35,753 nucleotides of DNA from Chitinispirillales bacterium (GCA_031281225.1 JAITFQ010000088.1:1-35753); one strand, 5' to 3'. Numbered from the stretch's first letter, positions 1-7,829 are shown. The notes: generated by a model not told the origin, from the sequence alone. A program made the numbers and translations.

Positions 1-135
1 CTTGTCTAACAAATCCTTAATAAACAGAGTCTTATCCACATAATAATAGCCACCTTCCATAACTTTCTCGAAGGACGATTTGCCTATGGGCAACGGGGTT
101 TTGATTTTTTGGGTATCCACAACGACAATATACAT
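1..135 (-). CDS. AAA-ATPase-like / PD-(D/E)XK family protein, N-terminal fragment
   Basis: The gene runs off the left edge and only its first 45 codons are visible. The translated segment contains LPIGKSSFEKVMEGGYYYVDKT, split here as LPIGKSSFEKV and GGYYYVDKTLFIKDLL. This is the characteristic N-terminus of the AAA-ATPase-like domain family (PF09820 type) usually fused to a C-terminal PD-(D/E)XK nuclease-like domain (DUF1703). I take ATG at 135 as the start. However, the bases ATGTATATT at this start also match the recurrent promoter motif of this genome, so translation may begin at the GTG a few codons later. Members are multi-copy in gut anaerobes and their function is not established. A second, C-terminal fragment of the same family lies at the right edge of the window. 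Confidence 0.7.
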   Translation of the reverse strand, partial: MYIVVVDTQKIKTPLPIGKSSFEKVMEGGYYYVDKTLFIKDLLDK

Positions 136-211
136 CACGGACGAAGATTAATGGGGGAATATTATTTTGTTGATATGAAAAAAATGTTATTATCTTTTGT
201 GGATGTCTTGG

Positions 212-1291
212 CTACCGATTCGGGTCAAACGCGTCGCGCAGCCCGTCGCCTACGAAATTGAACGCTATCACCGTCAAAAATATGAACACGCCGGGCAGCA
301 GCACCCACGGATGCAACTGTATCTGCGATATGTGCATCGCGGCGCTAAGCAGGTTGCCCCAGGAGGCGTAGGGGTCCTGTATCCCCAAACCTATCAGGCT
401 CAGCGCCGATTCCCCGAGGATGTAGGACGGGACGGCTAAGGTCATTGAGACTATGGCGTAGGACATCGTTTGGGGGAGGATGTGGCGGAAAATGATCCGC
501 AAATGGCCCGCGCCCAACGCTTTGGCGGCGGTTACGTAGTCGCGCTGGCCTATCGAAAGCGACATCCCGCGGATCACCCGCGCGAAACCGGCCCAGCCTA
601 TCAGGCTCATTATCACCACTATCAAAAAGTAAACCTGCACGCTCGATATTTTTATGGGAAACGCGCTCCTGAGGGCGAGCATAAGGAAAAACGACGGCAC
701 TAACATAAAACACTCCGCGAACCGCATCAATACCCAATCAAGTTTCCCGCCAAAATACCCCGCCGCCCCGCCAACTAAAAAGCCGAGCGCAAACGTGATC
801 ATCACGCCGAAAAAACCGATCGTCAGCGAAACGCGCGAGCCGTAGACTATGCGCGAAAACAGGTCGCGGCCGACGGCGTCCGCGCCGAAGAGGTAAATTC
901 GCGCGTCGTCGGGGGCGTCTTTCAGACCGAACAGATGGCGGTCTATGGGGACAAACCCCCAAAGCCTGACCTTGTCGCCCTTCGCAAACAGCGTAACCTT
1001 ATACGGCCTTGTTTTGTCCTCCACGTAAACGCGCTCAAAATACTCGTTGAACGTGAACGATTTCGGGTAAACTACGGGGACGATGGAAAAACGCCCCTCA
1101 TGGACAAAGTGCAGCCGGGACGGCGGCTGGAACGATTTGCTTCTGTCGGAATTGTCGTAGTGATACGGGGCGATGAACTCCGCGAAAATCATCACAAAGT
1201 AGAGGGCGCAGAGGATGACGAGCCCCGCCACGGCTAACGGGTGCCCCAAAAATTTTTCACGCGCGCGTTTGTCAGCGAATAGTTTAGCCAT
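212..1291 (-). CDS. OppC/DppC-type peptide ABC transporter permease
   Basis: This is an inner-membrane permease subunit of a peptide/opine/nickel-type importer (binding-protein-dependent transport family). The 359-residue protein has an N-terminal hydrophobic segment (about residues 18-40). An unusually long extracytoplasmic stretch (about 45-130) precedes the DAVGRDLFSRIVYGSRVSL motif that is standard for OppC. The cytoplasmic EAA loop is recognisable as YVTAAKALGAGHLRIIFRHI. It ends with DAFDPNR, also typical. The gene starts two bases after the stop of the upstream OppB-type gene, so the two are cotranscribed. No ATPase subunits or binding protein are next to it in the window; they would have to lie elsewhere. 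Substrate cannot be told from sequence. Confidence 0.92.
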   Translation of the reverse strand: MAKLFADKRAREKFLGHPLAVAGLVILCALYFVMIFAEFIAPYHYDNSDRSKSFQPPSRLHFVHEGRFSIVPVVYPKSFTFNEYFERVYVEDKTRPYKVTLFAKGDKVRLWGFVPIDRHLFGLKDAPDDARIYLFGADAVGRDLFSRIVYGSRVSLTIGFFGVMITFALGFLVGGAAGYFGGKLDWVLMRFAECFMLVPSFFLMLALRSAFPIKISSVQVYFLIVVIMSLIGWAGFARVIRGMSLSIGQRDYVTAAKALGAGHLRIIFRHILPQTMSYAIVSMTLAVPSYILGESALSLIGLGIQDPYASWGNLLSAAMHISQIQLHPWVLLPGVFIFLTVIAFNFVGDGLRDAFDPNR

Positions 1292-1293
1292 CT

Positions 1294-2274
1294 CTATCTT
1301 CTCACCCTCGGGTCGACAATAACTAATAAAATATCAGCTATCAAGTTTCCGGCGATAAGCATAAGCCCGCCCAAAAGCAGGCTGCCCATCACCAAAAAAG
1401 TATCCTGCGTCTGCACGGCGCTGAGCATAAGGCTTCCGAGGCCGGGCCAGTTCATTATTATTTCTAACAGGGCGGCGCCGCTTAGCAGGGCGGAAAATTC
1501 AAACCCAAACAGCGTGATGAGCGGGTTGACGGCGTTGCGCAGCGCGTGCTTGTAGACGACCTTGCCCTCCGGCAAGCCTTTCGCCCGCGCGGTGATTATG
1601 TACTGCTTTCTTAGCTCCTCGAGCATGTTCCCGCGGCTTATCCGCTGCAAACCCGCGAGCGCGGTGATTGTCAGCACCGTTACGGGGATAACCATGTGCA
1701 GCGCACGGTCAAAAAGTTTTCCGAAGAAGCTGAGCTGGTCGTGATTTGCGGAGATCATGCCGCTTGTGGGTATCATCGAGATTATCGGCAAATCCCTGCC
1801 TAAGTAAACGAGGAACATCAGCAGCAGCGCGACAAAAAATGTTGGCAGCGACATCCCCAAATACGATATGACCGACATGATCCTGTCGCCCCACGAATAC
1901 TGTTTTACCGCGGCGTATATGCCTAACGGGATGGCGACGAGCCAGGTTATAAGCACAGATATAATGGACAGCAGAAATGTATTGAACAGCCGCTCCGCGA
2001 TGACGCTCGACACTTCCGCCTGGCGTGAGAACGAGTAGCCCAAATCGCCCCGCACGGCGCGGAGGAGCCAGTAGCCGTACTGTACGACGACTGGTTTGTC
2101 GAAGTGGTATTTCGCCTCAACTTCGCGCACGGTCTCTTCGCTTATGCGGGGGTCGAAGCGGTATTGCGCCAAAATGTCGCCCGGCGCGAGGTCTATGAAG
2201 AGGAATGTGATGAACGACATCAGCAGGAGCTGCGGTATCGACACCAGCAATCGTCGGAGTACTTCGTCTTTCAT
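1294..2274 (-). CDS. OppB/DppB-type peptide ABC transporter permease
   Basis: This 326-residue inner-membrane protein is the partner permease of the OppC-like gene downstream. Its N-terminal segment reads LLVSIPQLLLMSFITFLFIDLAPGD, quoted here in part: the LAPGD motif after the first membrane helix is diagnostic for OppB/DppB. The soluble loop with KPVVVQYGYWL and GDLGYSFS follows, then five further hydrophobic segments. The EAA loop is YIITARAKGLPEGKVVYKHA. Length is normal for the family. It lies 13 bp after an LPP20-like gene, so all four genes 4029-212 probably form one transcript. That pairing with surface/periplasmic proteins is unusual for an Opp system, and I do not know its meaning. 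Confidence 0.93.
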   Translation of the reverse strand: MKDEVLRRLLVSIPQLLLMSFITFLFIDLAPGDILAQYRFDPRISEETVREVEAKYHFDKPVVVQYGYWLLRAVRGDLGYSFSRQAEVSSVIAERLFNTFLLSIISVLITWLVAIPLGIYAAVKQYSWGDRIMSVISYLGMSLPTFFVALLLMFLVYLGRDLPIISMIPTSGMISANHDQLSFFGKLFDRALHMVIPVTVLTITALAGLQRISRGNMLEELRKQYIITARAKGLPEGKVVYKHALRNAVNPLITLFGFEFSALLSGAALLEIIMNWPGLGSLMLSAVQTQDTFLVMGSLLLGGLMLIAGNLIADILLVIVDPRVRR

Positions 2275-2287
2275 TATTAACCCTATT

Positions 2288-3403
2288 TTATTTACAAATC
2301 TCCGTCTTTTCCGTAATTTCTCTCCAAAGCGCCGTTACGGATTCCTGAAAAGCCTGCCTGCACGCCCTGTCCGCGGTCGTCCACCCGGCCTTGGGGGAGG
2401 TGAAGTTGATTTGGGTGTCGGTGCGGCCGGTTCTGGTGTTTACCACGGTCGCGGTGACGCACGCGTAGCAGTAGTGGAACGCGCCTTCATGCGTCGCCTG
2501 ACAGTCCTGCACCTCTATGTTCAGGACAAATTCCGCGTCGTTTCTATCGGCTACTATGCGGCAGCCGCCTTGCGACAGCCTGCTTTGCAGGGCGGGGATT
2601 ACGATACTTACCCTGTTGTTGTTCAGGAGTTCGCTGCCGGTTACGAATATGGGCGCCGCTTCCTGCAACTGTGTTTCAAACGCGGCTATCTCCCGCATGA
2701 GTGCCGCCCGCTTGTCGAGGAGCCGCCTGATGTCGCCTTGAAAGTCGACCGCGCTCAGGAGTTCGTTGTACTTGACGCACTCGTCGAGATGTTCCTTGGC
2801 GCTCTGTACCTTTTCGAGCGCACTGCGCTTTCTGTCCGATTCGGCGAACTGCCGGGCCAGTTTGAGGTCGTTTTCCGCGTTTTGCAGGTAGAACTCAATG
2901 CGAGACACGTAGTAGGCCGCGAGGTCGGCTTTTTTGACCCTGGCCAGCGCGTACACGCGGTTGTTCGCCTGATCGTGGAAAGTGCTCATCTCCACCCTGC
3001 TTACTTCCGCGTCGGTGGAGGCCTGGATCATCTGTTCGTAGTTCTTCCGTATGGTTTCGTCAAAATTTTGACCGTCGGATACCCTGTTACTCCTCGTGTG
3101 CGTTTCCGATATCGCCTGTATGCGGACGGTTATCCCTTCGGCCAGCTTGTTTTGCGCTTCCCGTTCGACGCGCCTCTGCACCTCGGAGAGGTTGGCGCCG
3201 GGCCTGATTACGTCCATGGCGAAGCCGACATACCAGTCGCTTGACGGGTACTGTGACGTGCGCCATGCGTCGTCTACCCAGGGCGGGAGCATCGTCCGTC
3301 CCTGTGTTTGAGCCTGGGCCTGGGCTTGACTATGCGCAATACGCGGCAGTACGAATACTGCCGCGATGAACACTACCGGTAATATGCGAGCAAATTTCAT
3401 CAT
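2288..3403 (-). CDS. exported LPP20-like protein
   Basis: This 371-residue protein has a clear signal peptide (MKFARILPVVFIAAVFVLP..HSQA), so it is likely periplasmic or outer-membrane associated. Residues about 38-155 follow the LPP20/FlgT-N pattern: PPWV near the start, WYVGFA, a helix rich in Arg/Glu/Ala, then YALARVKK. Residues about 165-245 are helical and charged. The C-terminal part (about 250-371) begins with PIFVTGSELL and contains several Cys (GGCRIV, VQDCQA, HYCYACV, CRQAF), which may form disulfides; this part is reminiscent of outer-membrane assembly or CsgG/FlgT-like C-domains, but I cannot assign it. It follows the lipoprotein gene by 20 bp and precedes oppB by 13 bp. ATG at 3403 and the next codon ATG at 3400 are both possible starts. 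Confidence 0.6.
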   Translation of the reverse strand: MMKFARILPVVFIAAVFVLPRIAHSQAQAQAQTQGRTMLPPWVDDAWRTSQYPSSDWYVGFAMDVIRPGANLSEVQRRVEREAQNKLAEGITVRIQAISETHTRSNRVSDGQNFDETIRKNYEQMIQASTDAEVSRVEMSTFHDQANNRVYALARVKKADLAAYYVSRIEFYLQNAENDLKLARQFAESDRKRSALEKVQSAKEHLDECVKYNELLSAVDFQGDIRRLLDKRAALMREIAAFETQLQEAAPIFVTGSELLNNNRVSIVIPALQSRLSQGGCRIVADRNDAEFVLNIEVQDCQATHEGAFHYCYACVTATVVNTRTGRTDTQINFTSPKAGWTTADRACRQAFQESVTALWREITEKTEICK

Positions 3404-3423
3404 TAGTATACCCTAAAAGTTAT

Positions 3424-4029
3424 TTATCTTCTGTATCTGGCGTCGTACTCGGCGATGTTCGCGTCGAGCCTCGACATCATATCGTCTTTCTTAACCCGCA
3501 GCTCAAACTCCTCGTCTCTCGCCATAGCTTCGGAGATCGCGGCTTTGAAGAGGTTGGGGTCGAGGACAATCAGCGTATAGATCTTGAACCGGCCGTTTTC
3601 CGGGTTGAACTGGCTGATAGTTCTGTTGACGTTGGCGCCGCGTACGTGCTGGGTTGTGAGCTGCCTTACAGCCTCTTCCCAGATCCTCTTGGATTCGCCG
3701 CTGACGTTCTGGGCGTAGGACTCGCTCAGACGCTGGACGTGCACGTCGATGGACTTGGCGACCTCGGCGCGGGCTTCATCCGTAGCGACGCTGCGCGCGG
3801 TCATTTCGTCGGTCGATTCCCCGATGCCGATGCCGCTGGGGATACTTTTTTCGTCGAGCTCTCTCTTTACTTGCTCAAGCTCGGACGCCGGTGTAGTGAC
3901 GGTTACAAAACCGCCGGAAGCTGCTGCCTGCGCGGGGCTGACCTTATTTTTCTTGCCACCGCAGGAGTTCAGAGAAAACGCCACCGCGACCGCGGCGGTT
4001 ATGACTGTGAGTTTTTTTGTTAACGACAC
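3424..4029 (-). CDS. LPP20-like lipoprotein
   Basis: This 201-residue protein is a probable outer-membrane lipoprotein. I place the start at GTG 4029 because AGGAGG lies five bases upstream and the product begins with a textbook lipoprotein signal: VSLTKKL, a hydrophobic core, and the lipobox L20-N-S-C23 followed by GGKKN. An in-frame extension upstream to 4089 lacks these properties. The mature part contains PSGIGIGES, an Ala/Arg/Glu-rich helix (ATDEARAEVAKSIDVHVQRL) and FKIYTLIVLDPNLF, which matches the LPP20 pattern of a compact alpha/beta domain. It is the first gene of the 4029-212 transcript and lies directly below a good promoter. It resembles in outline the N-domain of its downstream neighbour, so the two may interact. 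Function unknown. Confidence 0.65.
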   Translation of the reverse strand: MSLTKKLTVITAAVAVAFSLNSCGGKKNKVSPAQAAASGGFVTVTTPASELEQVKRELDEKSIPSGIGIGESTDEMTARSVATDEARAEVAKSIDVHVQRLSESYAQNVSGESKRIWEEAVRQLTTQHVRGANVNRTISQFNPENGRFKIYTLIVLDPNLFKAAISEAMARDEEFELRVKKDDMMSRLDANIAEYDARYRR

Positions 4030-4126
4030 GTTAACCTCCTCTTTGGTTTTTGGTATTAAACCGTTGTTATTTATGGATAAAGGACACAAATTCCGCGTTT
4101 TTGGCGCTCCCCATACGAAACATCAT

Positions 4127-4156
4127 AGTATACATGATGGTTAGACGCCGCCACAA
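4127..4156 (-). promoter_or_regulatory. promoter of the lipoprotein-opp operon
   Basis: On the minus strand a TTGTGG box (4156-4151) is separated by 18 bp from TATACT (4132-4127). The spacer ends in CCATCATG, the extended motif seen at most promoters in this window. The start of transcription would be near 4120, about 90 bases before the GTG at 4029. Confidence 0.6.
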
Positions 4157-4268
4157 CACAATTTGTTACATTTTTTTTCACCTTGCCAAATCCTACGTCT
4201 TTTTAACCCTTCCCGACGCTTCATTCTTAACAATTAGACCGCCTGTGGACGTGGAATGTTACACAAAA

Positions 4269-5120
4269 TTATTTTTTAAATTCCGCGTCATGCACGAACT
4301 CTATGGCGTCGGCAACCCACCGCGCGAACAGGACGCTGTCGTACCTGCGCCCCTCAATGAAGTACGTAGGCACGTGCGTTGCGCCGGTCCCACTCGCCTC
4401 CGTGCTCGACTCCTCCACGCGCCCAGCGACATCGTCGCTCTCCACCCTCTGCCTGAACACATCTCTGTCGAAAAGCATGCCGTCGGCGATATCGTATATA
4501 AGTTCTTCGTCAACGCGCACGCCCGCCTGCGCTAAAGCGAGCATGAAATCCGTAAAACGCCCCATATCGTACGCCGCTACAATAGCCCGATTGCCAAAGT
4601 TATTGCCGAAGGGTTTTACGACTATCTTCGCTTTGCCTTTGAGATGGCCGTCCGTTACCATGGGGAGTATCTCTCTGAAATTGGTCTTACAAGCCGGGCA
4701 GGTCGACGAAAAGTACATCACAACAGTCATTGGCGAGTTCGGGTCTCCTATGACAGGCCAGCCTATAGTGTTGAGATTATGCTTTCTAGACTCGGCGAAC
4801 GAGTTGTAGCGGGCCTGCAGCAGTTGGGGCATCCTTTCTGCGGGGGCCTCCGTGCTGTCCATCCACCGCACGAAAGCGGCAAGCCGCGGAGCGGCGGCGC
4901 ACTGGGGCCTGCTCCTCATACAGTCGTTGATCGTCGCGGCGCAGCAAGACCTGACATAGAAGTTTTGCAGGAGCGAATCGGCGACGGACAGCCCGGCGGG
5001 GGGTTGGGATTGAGGCTGCGATTGGTGCAAAAATTGTGATTGGGACGGCGATACATACAACAATAGCGCGAATAACGCGGACAGCGGCACAAACACGAAT
5101 TTTAGTGAACGCTCTGCCAT
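4269..5120 (-). CDS. DsbA-like periplasmic thiol:disulfide oxidoreductase
   Basis: This 283-residue exported protein begins with a signal peptide (about residues 1-29) followed by a Gln/Ser/Pro-rich linker. A Cys-rich segment (RSCCAATINDCMRSRPQC, about 54-75) precedes a thioredoxin-fold domain. The active site is FSSTCPACKTNF (CPAC, a CxxC redox pair), introduced by GDPNSPMTVVMY as in DsbA/thioredoxin_4 proteins. The cis-proline loop is visible near the C-terminus as GATHVPTYFIEG. It probably catalyses disulfide formation or exchange in periplasmic proteins; the Cys-rich exported product of 2288-3403 is one conceivable substrate. It has its own promoter (5176-5205) and is divergent from lgt. 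No DsbB/VKOR partner is visible nearby. Confidence 0.82.
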   Translation of the reverse strand: MAERSLKFVFVPLSALFALLLYVSPSQSQFLHQSQPQSQPPAGLSVADSLLQNFYVRSCCAATINDCMRSRPQCAAAPRLAAFVRWMDSTEAPAERMPQLLQARYNSFAESRKHNLNTIGWPVIGDPNSPMTVVMYFSSTCPACKTNFREILPMVTDGHLKGKAKIVVKPFGNNFGNRAIVAAYDMGRFTDFMLALAQAGVRVDEELIYDIADGMLFDRDVFRQRVESDDVAGRVEESSTEASGTGATHVPTYFIEGRRYDSVLFARWVADAIEFVHDAEFKK

Positions 5121-5175
5121 AATTAGACCAAAATCCTTCCTGTAGATTGACTGGGGGTATGTTTTTATAGAGATG

Positions 5176-5205
5176 AATATACATTACGCGGCGGGCGTAA
5201 CACAA
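5176..5205 (-). promoter_or_regulatory. promoter of the DsbA-like gene
   Basis: On the minus strand TTGTGT (5205-5200) is followed after exactly 18 bp by TATATT (5181-5176). The spacer ends in GTAATG, part of the recurrent motif. Initiation near 5169 would give a leader of about 50 bases before ATG 5120. Confidence 0.6.
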
Positions 5206-5269
5206 TACAAGAGCATTTTTTAGTACATATTTTTGCCTGTTGCAATATTTGCTATCAATTCAAAACATA

Positions 5270-5299
5270 TTGAACCGCGCCAACGCCATAATGTATATT
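5270..5299 (+). promoter_or_regulatory. promoter of lgt
   Basis: TTGAAC (5270-5275), an 18-bp spacer ending in GCCATAATG, and TATATT (5294-5299). Transcription would start near 5306 and give a leader of about 160 nt containing the whole tandem-repeat block. Confidence 0.6.
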
Positions 5300-5350
5300 T
5301 TGACTTGTGACTACACAACGTATTTCACACGTTTAAAAAAACCTAAAATC

Positions 5351-5457
5351 GCCGGCTTTTGCCGTCACAATAAACAATCTAAGATTGTCGGCTTTTGCCG
5401 TCACAATAAACAATCGAAGATTGTCGGCTTTGCCGTCACAACAAACAATCGAAGATT
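5351..5457 (+). repeat. three tandem 36-bp repeats in the lgt leader
   Basis: Head-to-tail copies lie at 5351-5386, 5387-5422 and 5423-5457. Copies 1 and 2 differ at two positions (CCGG/TCGG start, T/G in CAATCKAAG); copy 3 lacks one T and has one C-for-T change. Each unit contains two small inverted repeats: CGGC-TTTT-GCCG, and CAATC-GAA-GATTG spanning the junction. There is no spacer, so this is not a CRISPR array. In RNA the block would form a string of short hairpins immediately upstream of the lgt start. Confidence 0.9.
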
Positions 5458-5469
5458 GGATCGTGGTAG

Positions 5470-6303
5470 ATGCACCCTACGCTGTTCAAGATATTTTCGT
5501 TCCCCGTCCCGTCCTACGGGACGATGCTCGCCCTTTCGTTTCTGATTGGGATTTTCACCGCCATGCACCTCGCGAAAAAGCGGGGGCTTAACCCTGACGC
5601 CATATCCGACCTGGGGCTGTACGTGATAATTTCCGCGATTATCGGGGCGCGGCTCTACTATGTGATGACGCACTTTCACGAGTTTCGCGGCGACCTGCTC
5701 TCCATCGTCAACCCGTTTCAGGGCGGGTCGGTCGGGATCAGCGGGCTTGTGATGTACGGCGGGTTCATCGCGGCTATTATCACGGCCACGCTTTTCTTTA
5801 AAATCAAAAAACTGCCCCCGCTGGCCTATCTCGACGTTTGCTCTCCGAGCGTGGGTATCGGGATCGCGCTGACGCGGGTCGGCTGTTTCCTCAACGGGTG
5901 CTGCTACGGCGCGGCGGCGAAGATAGGGAGTTTTCTGTCAATAGACTATCCGCACGGGTCCCCCGCGGGGTCTTATCAGCATCACATCGGCGCCCCCGGG
6001 CTTCAACCGTCACAGTTTTATGAATCGGCGGGCGGAATCGCGATTTTCTTGATTCTGATTCTCGCGGGCAGGCATAAGAGGGCGTTTGCGGGATTGCAGT
6101 TTTATCTACTAATCGTGCTGTACGCGGTGCTGCGCTTCTTCGTCGAGATGACCCGCTACATCGAAACCCAGAAGATTGGCCCGTTTTCGCATAATCAGGT
6201 AATTTGTATTGTATTGTTTACGGTGTTCGGGTGGCTGATTCTTAAAAATGTTATCGGCGGGCGTACCGGCACGGCGACGCCGCCGGTTAATAAGAATGGT
6301 TAA
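5470..6303 (+). CDS. lgt: prolipoprotein diacylglyceryl transferase
   Basis: Lgt transfers a diacylglyceryl group from phosphatidylglycerol to the lipobox cysteine of prolipoproteins, the first step of lipoprotein maturation in the inner membrane. The 277-residue product has the N-terminal motif FSFPVPSYGTMLALSF, several membrane helices, the GLVMYGGFI segment, and the signature GCFLNGCCYG (about residues 138-148) with the preceding conserved Arg in TRVG. The C-terminal ...YAVLRFFVEMTRYIE carries further conserved Arg/Glu. Length is normal. The ATG at 5470 has only a weak ribosome-binding site, and the tandem repeats end 12 bases before it. It could act on the lipoprotein encoded at 3424-4029. 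Confidence 0.95.
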   Translation: MHPTLFKIFSFPVPSYGTMLALSFLIGIFTAMHLAKKRGLNPDAISDLGLYVIISAIIGARLYYVMTHFHEFRGDLLSIVNPFQGGSVGISGLVMYGGFIAAIITATLFFKIKKLPPLAYLDVCSPSVGIGIALTRVGCFLNGCCYGAAAKIGSFLSIDYPHGSPAGSYQHHIGAPGLQPSQFYESAGGIAIFLILILAGRHKRAFAGLQFYLLIVLYAVLRFFVEMTRYIETQKIGPFSHNQVICIVLFTVFGWLILKNVIGGRTGTATPPVNKNG

Positions 6304-6336
6304 TATAAAACTATCAGCAACAGGCGGCAGGAGATA

Positions 6337-6780
6337 ATGAAACTTTACCTTGATACGTGTTGCTGGAGCCGCCCTTGTGATAAACAGAGCGACCCCCAAA
6401 TATACAAAGAGGCTGTAGCTATAATAAAAATCATAAATCAAGCGCAACGAAAGGGCTTTGCCATTTTCGGCAGTATTACTTTGGAAAAGGAAATAAACGA
6501 AAATTCCGACGCAGAATTGCTTGTTTGGACATCAAATCTATATCATGAAACCATAACAGAACATGCTGCGTATAAAAAAGATGTTTTTGATATGTGGGAG
6601 CCGATAGCCGAAGCCGCAGGGGTGAAAGGTTGGGACATCTATCATTTATGTTACGCTGTATCGGCAAGGGTGGATTATTTGTTGACTGTGGATAAAAATT
6701 TTGTGAAAGCGGCGGCAAAATTGAGAAGTGGCGTAAAAGTCATAAATCCATTAAACTTTCCTTTAGGGGGTGTAATATGA
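6337..6780 (+). CDS. PIN-domain protein, probable toxin-type ribonuclease
   Basis: This 147-residue protein begins MKLYLDTCCWSRPCD, matching a PIN-domain subfamily with the first catalytic Asp in LDTC. Other acidic candidates are the Glu of SITLEKEI, the Asp of KGWDIYHL and the Asp of LLTVDKNF, in the order expected for a Mg-dependent PIN nuclease. The ribosome-binding site is AGGAG just upstream of ATG 6337. Its stop overlaps the start of the next small gene (ATGA), so the two are translationally coupled. By analogy this is a toxin with an adjacent partner, but here the presumed toxin comes first. It lies 33 bp after lgt and may be read from the same transcript. Toxicity is inference. Confidence 0.7.
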   Translation: MKLYLDTCCWSRPCDKQSDPQIYKEAVAIIKIINQAQRKGFAIFGSITLEKEINENSDAELLVWTSNLYHETITEHAAYKKDVFDMWEPIAEAAGVKGWDIYHLCYAVSARVDYLLTVDKNFVKAAAKLRSGVKVINPLNFPLGGVI

Positions 6781-7007
6781 TCGCAGTTAACGTTGGTAAT
6801 ATTGCAGAATTGTACGATACTGGGCTACAGGTATTAAATGATAATTTGGGAGAGGATGCGGCGCGGGCGTTCTTAAGTTTGCCGTTTCCTGGACGTGGCG
6901 ACTATACCGCAGCAAAACAGGCGAGACCTCCGCGGACACCGGCAGAAATGGCCGAGATGAAAGCTCTTATAATTGAAGACGCAAAAGCGCGAGGGCTTCC
7001 GGTATGA
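6777..7007 (+). CDS. small protein coupled to the PIN gene, possible antitoxin
   Basis: This is a 76-residue product starting within the stop of the PIN gene (ATGA overlap). The first half is acidic/hydrophobic (MIAVNVGNIAELYDTGLQVL, NDNLGEDAARAFLSLPFPG); the second half is Pro/Arg-rich and helical (RPPRTPAEMAEMKALIIE). I see no ribbon-helix-helix or AbrB DNA-binding motif, so if it is an antitoxin it would neutralise by direct binding rather than by autorepression. The coupling to a PIN protein is the only functional clue. Family not recognised. Confidence 0.6.
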   Translation: MIAVNVGNIAELYDTGLQVLNDNLGEDAARAFLSLPFPGRGDYTAAKQARPPRTPAEMAEMKALIIEDAKARGLPV

Positions 7008-7061
7008 TGAACTGCACGGGCAATCACAATAGAGCGCGTGGCTTGCCCGCCCAAACCGCCT

Positions 7062-7829
7062 ATGATACTATCAATGCCGAAGATTATTAAGTTACTACCC
7101 ATTCTCAGGTGCGTGGAGGATTTTTTTATCCCGCCGCTGTGCGTTGTCTGCGATAGCGCGCTTGGCAATGACGGCGACCGCTGGTTTTGCCCCGCATGTA
7201 TCAACGCCCTCGCCGCAAATCACAGCCAGCGCGACGATGTTTGCCCGCGTTGCTCCCAAAACCGCCGCAAGAGGGAGTGCGCGTGCGAGTTTGCCTGGGA
7301 CTTCTCTTTTGAGAAAGTTTTTTCGGCCTACGATTACGACAGCACTGTAAGTTCAATCGCCAAGCATATCAAATACAAGGGGAAGAGCCGGCTTGCGTAT
7401 CATACGGGCGTCGTCACCGCCCCGTTGCTACCGCGCGAGTTTTTTATGCGGGCGGACATGGTCGTCCCGGTACCGTTGCATAAGTCGAAGATGCGGCGCA
7501 GAGGATACAATCAGGCGGAACATTTCGCGCGGGGCGTTTTGAACGGCTTGAACGGCGGCGGCGCCGGACTTGGCCTTAAACTGCGCACCGATCTCCTCAT
7601 CCGCGTGAAAAACACAGGCACCCAGACCAAGCTCGACAGAGAAGACCGTCTCCAAAACCTGATTGGGGCGTTCGCGGCGAACCCGCAAAAAATTACCGAG
7701 CTGAAAGGGAAAAACGTGATACTTGTCGACGACATATTTACAACCGGCGCTACGGCGGAATCGTGCGCGGAGGAACTTTTGCGGGCGGGCTGCGCGACAG
7801 TGCGGGTGTTGGCGATGGGGCGGGACTGA
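7062..7829 (+). CDS. comF: ComF-family amidophosphoribosyltransferase-like protein
   Basis: ComF-family proteins combine a zinc-finger-like N-terminus with a phosphoribosyltransferase (PRTase) fold and are linked to DNA uptake or, more broadly, nucleotide metabolism. Visible here are the paired cysteines CVVC, CPAC and CPRC (about residues 20-70), the DMVVPVPLHKSKMRRRGYNQ motif characteristic of ComF (here given as VPVPLHKSKMRRRGYNQ), and the PRPP-binding loop VILVDDIFTTGAT near the C-terminus. The open frame extends to a GTG at 7038; I prefer ATG 7062 or 7074, since the family usually begins shortly before the first cysteine pair. Other competence genes are not visible, so a role in transformation is uncertain. 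Confidence 0.88.
   Translation: MILSMPKIIKLLPILRCVEDFFIPPLCVVCDSALGNDGDRWFCPACINALAANHSQRDDVCPRCSQNRRKRECACEFAWDFSFEKVFSAYDYDSTVSSIAKHIKYKGKSRLAYHTGVVTAPLLPREFFMRADMVVPVPLHKSKMRRRGYNQAEHFARGVLNGLNGGGAGLGLKLRTDLLIRVKNTGTQTKLDREDRLQNLIGAFAANPQKITELKGKNVILVDDIFTTGATAESCAEELLRAGCATVRVLAMGRD

Larger units (their letters stand above)
5121..5469. other. 349-bp divergent intergenic region, dsbA-like/lgt
   Basis: This gene-free stretch holds two divergent promoters with the shared CATNATG-TATATT-type motif (minus strand 5176-5205, plus strand 5270-5299). It also holds three 36-bp tandem repeats (5351-5457) that end 12 bases before lgt. Short open frames through the repeats encode an iterated 12-residue unit (KIVGFCRHNKQS), but they lack a ribosome-binding site and I do not regard them as genes. 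Confidence 0.7.

Noticed and set aside
2096-3244. Long plus-strand open frame (382 codons) opposite the LPP20-like and oppB genes
   Set aside because: It is antisense to two well-supported genes, has no family features and reflects the GC-rich codon pattern of the other strand.
5351-5457. Possible CRISPR array (36-bp repeats)
   Set aside because: The copies are directly adjacent without spacers and no cas genes are present.
5240-5545. Open frame through the tandem repeats encoding an iterated KIVGFCRHNKQS peptide
   Set aside because: It has no ribosome-binding site, overlaps lgt and its frame is broken by the one-base loss in the third repeat, so the repeats are better seen as non-coding leader elements.
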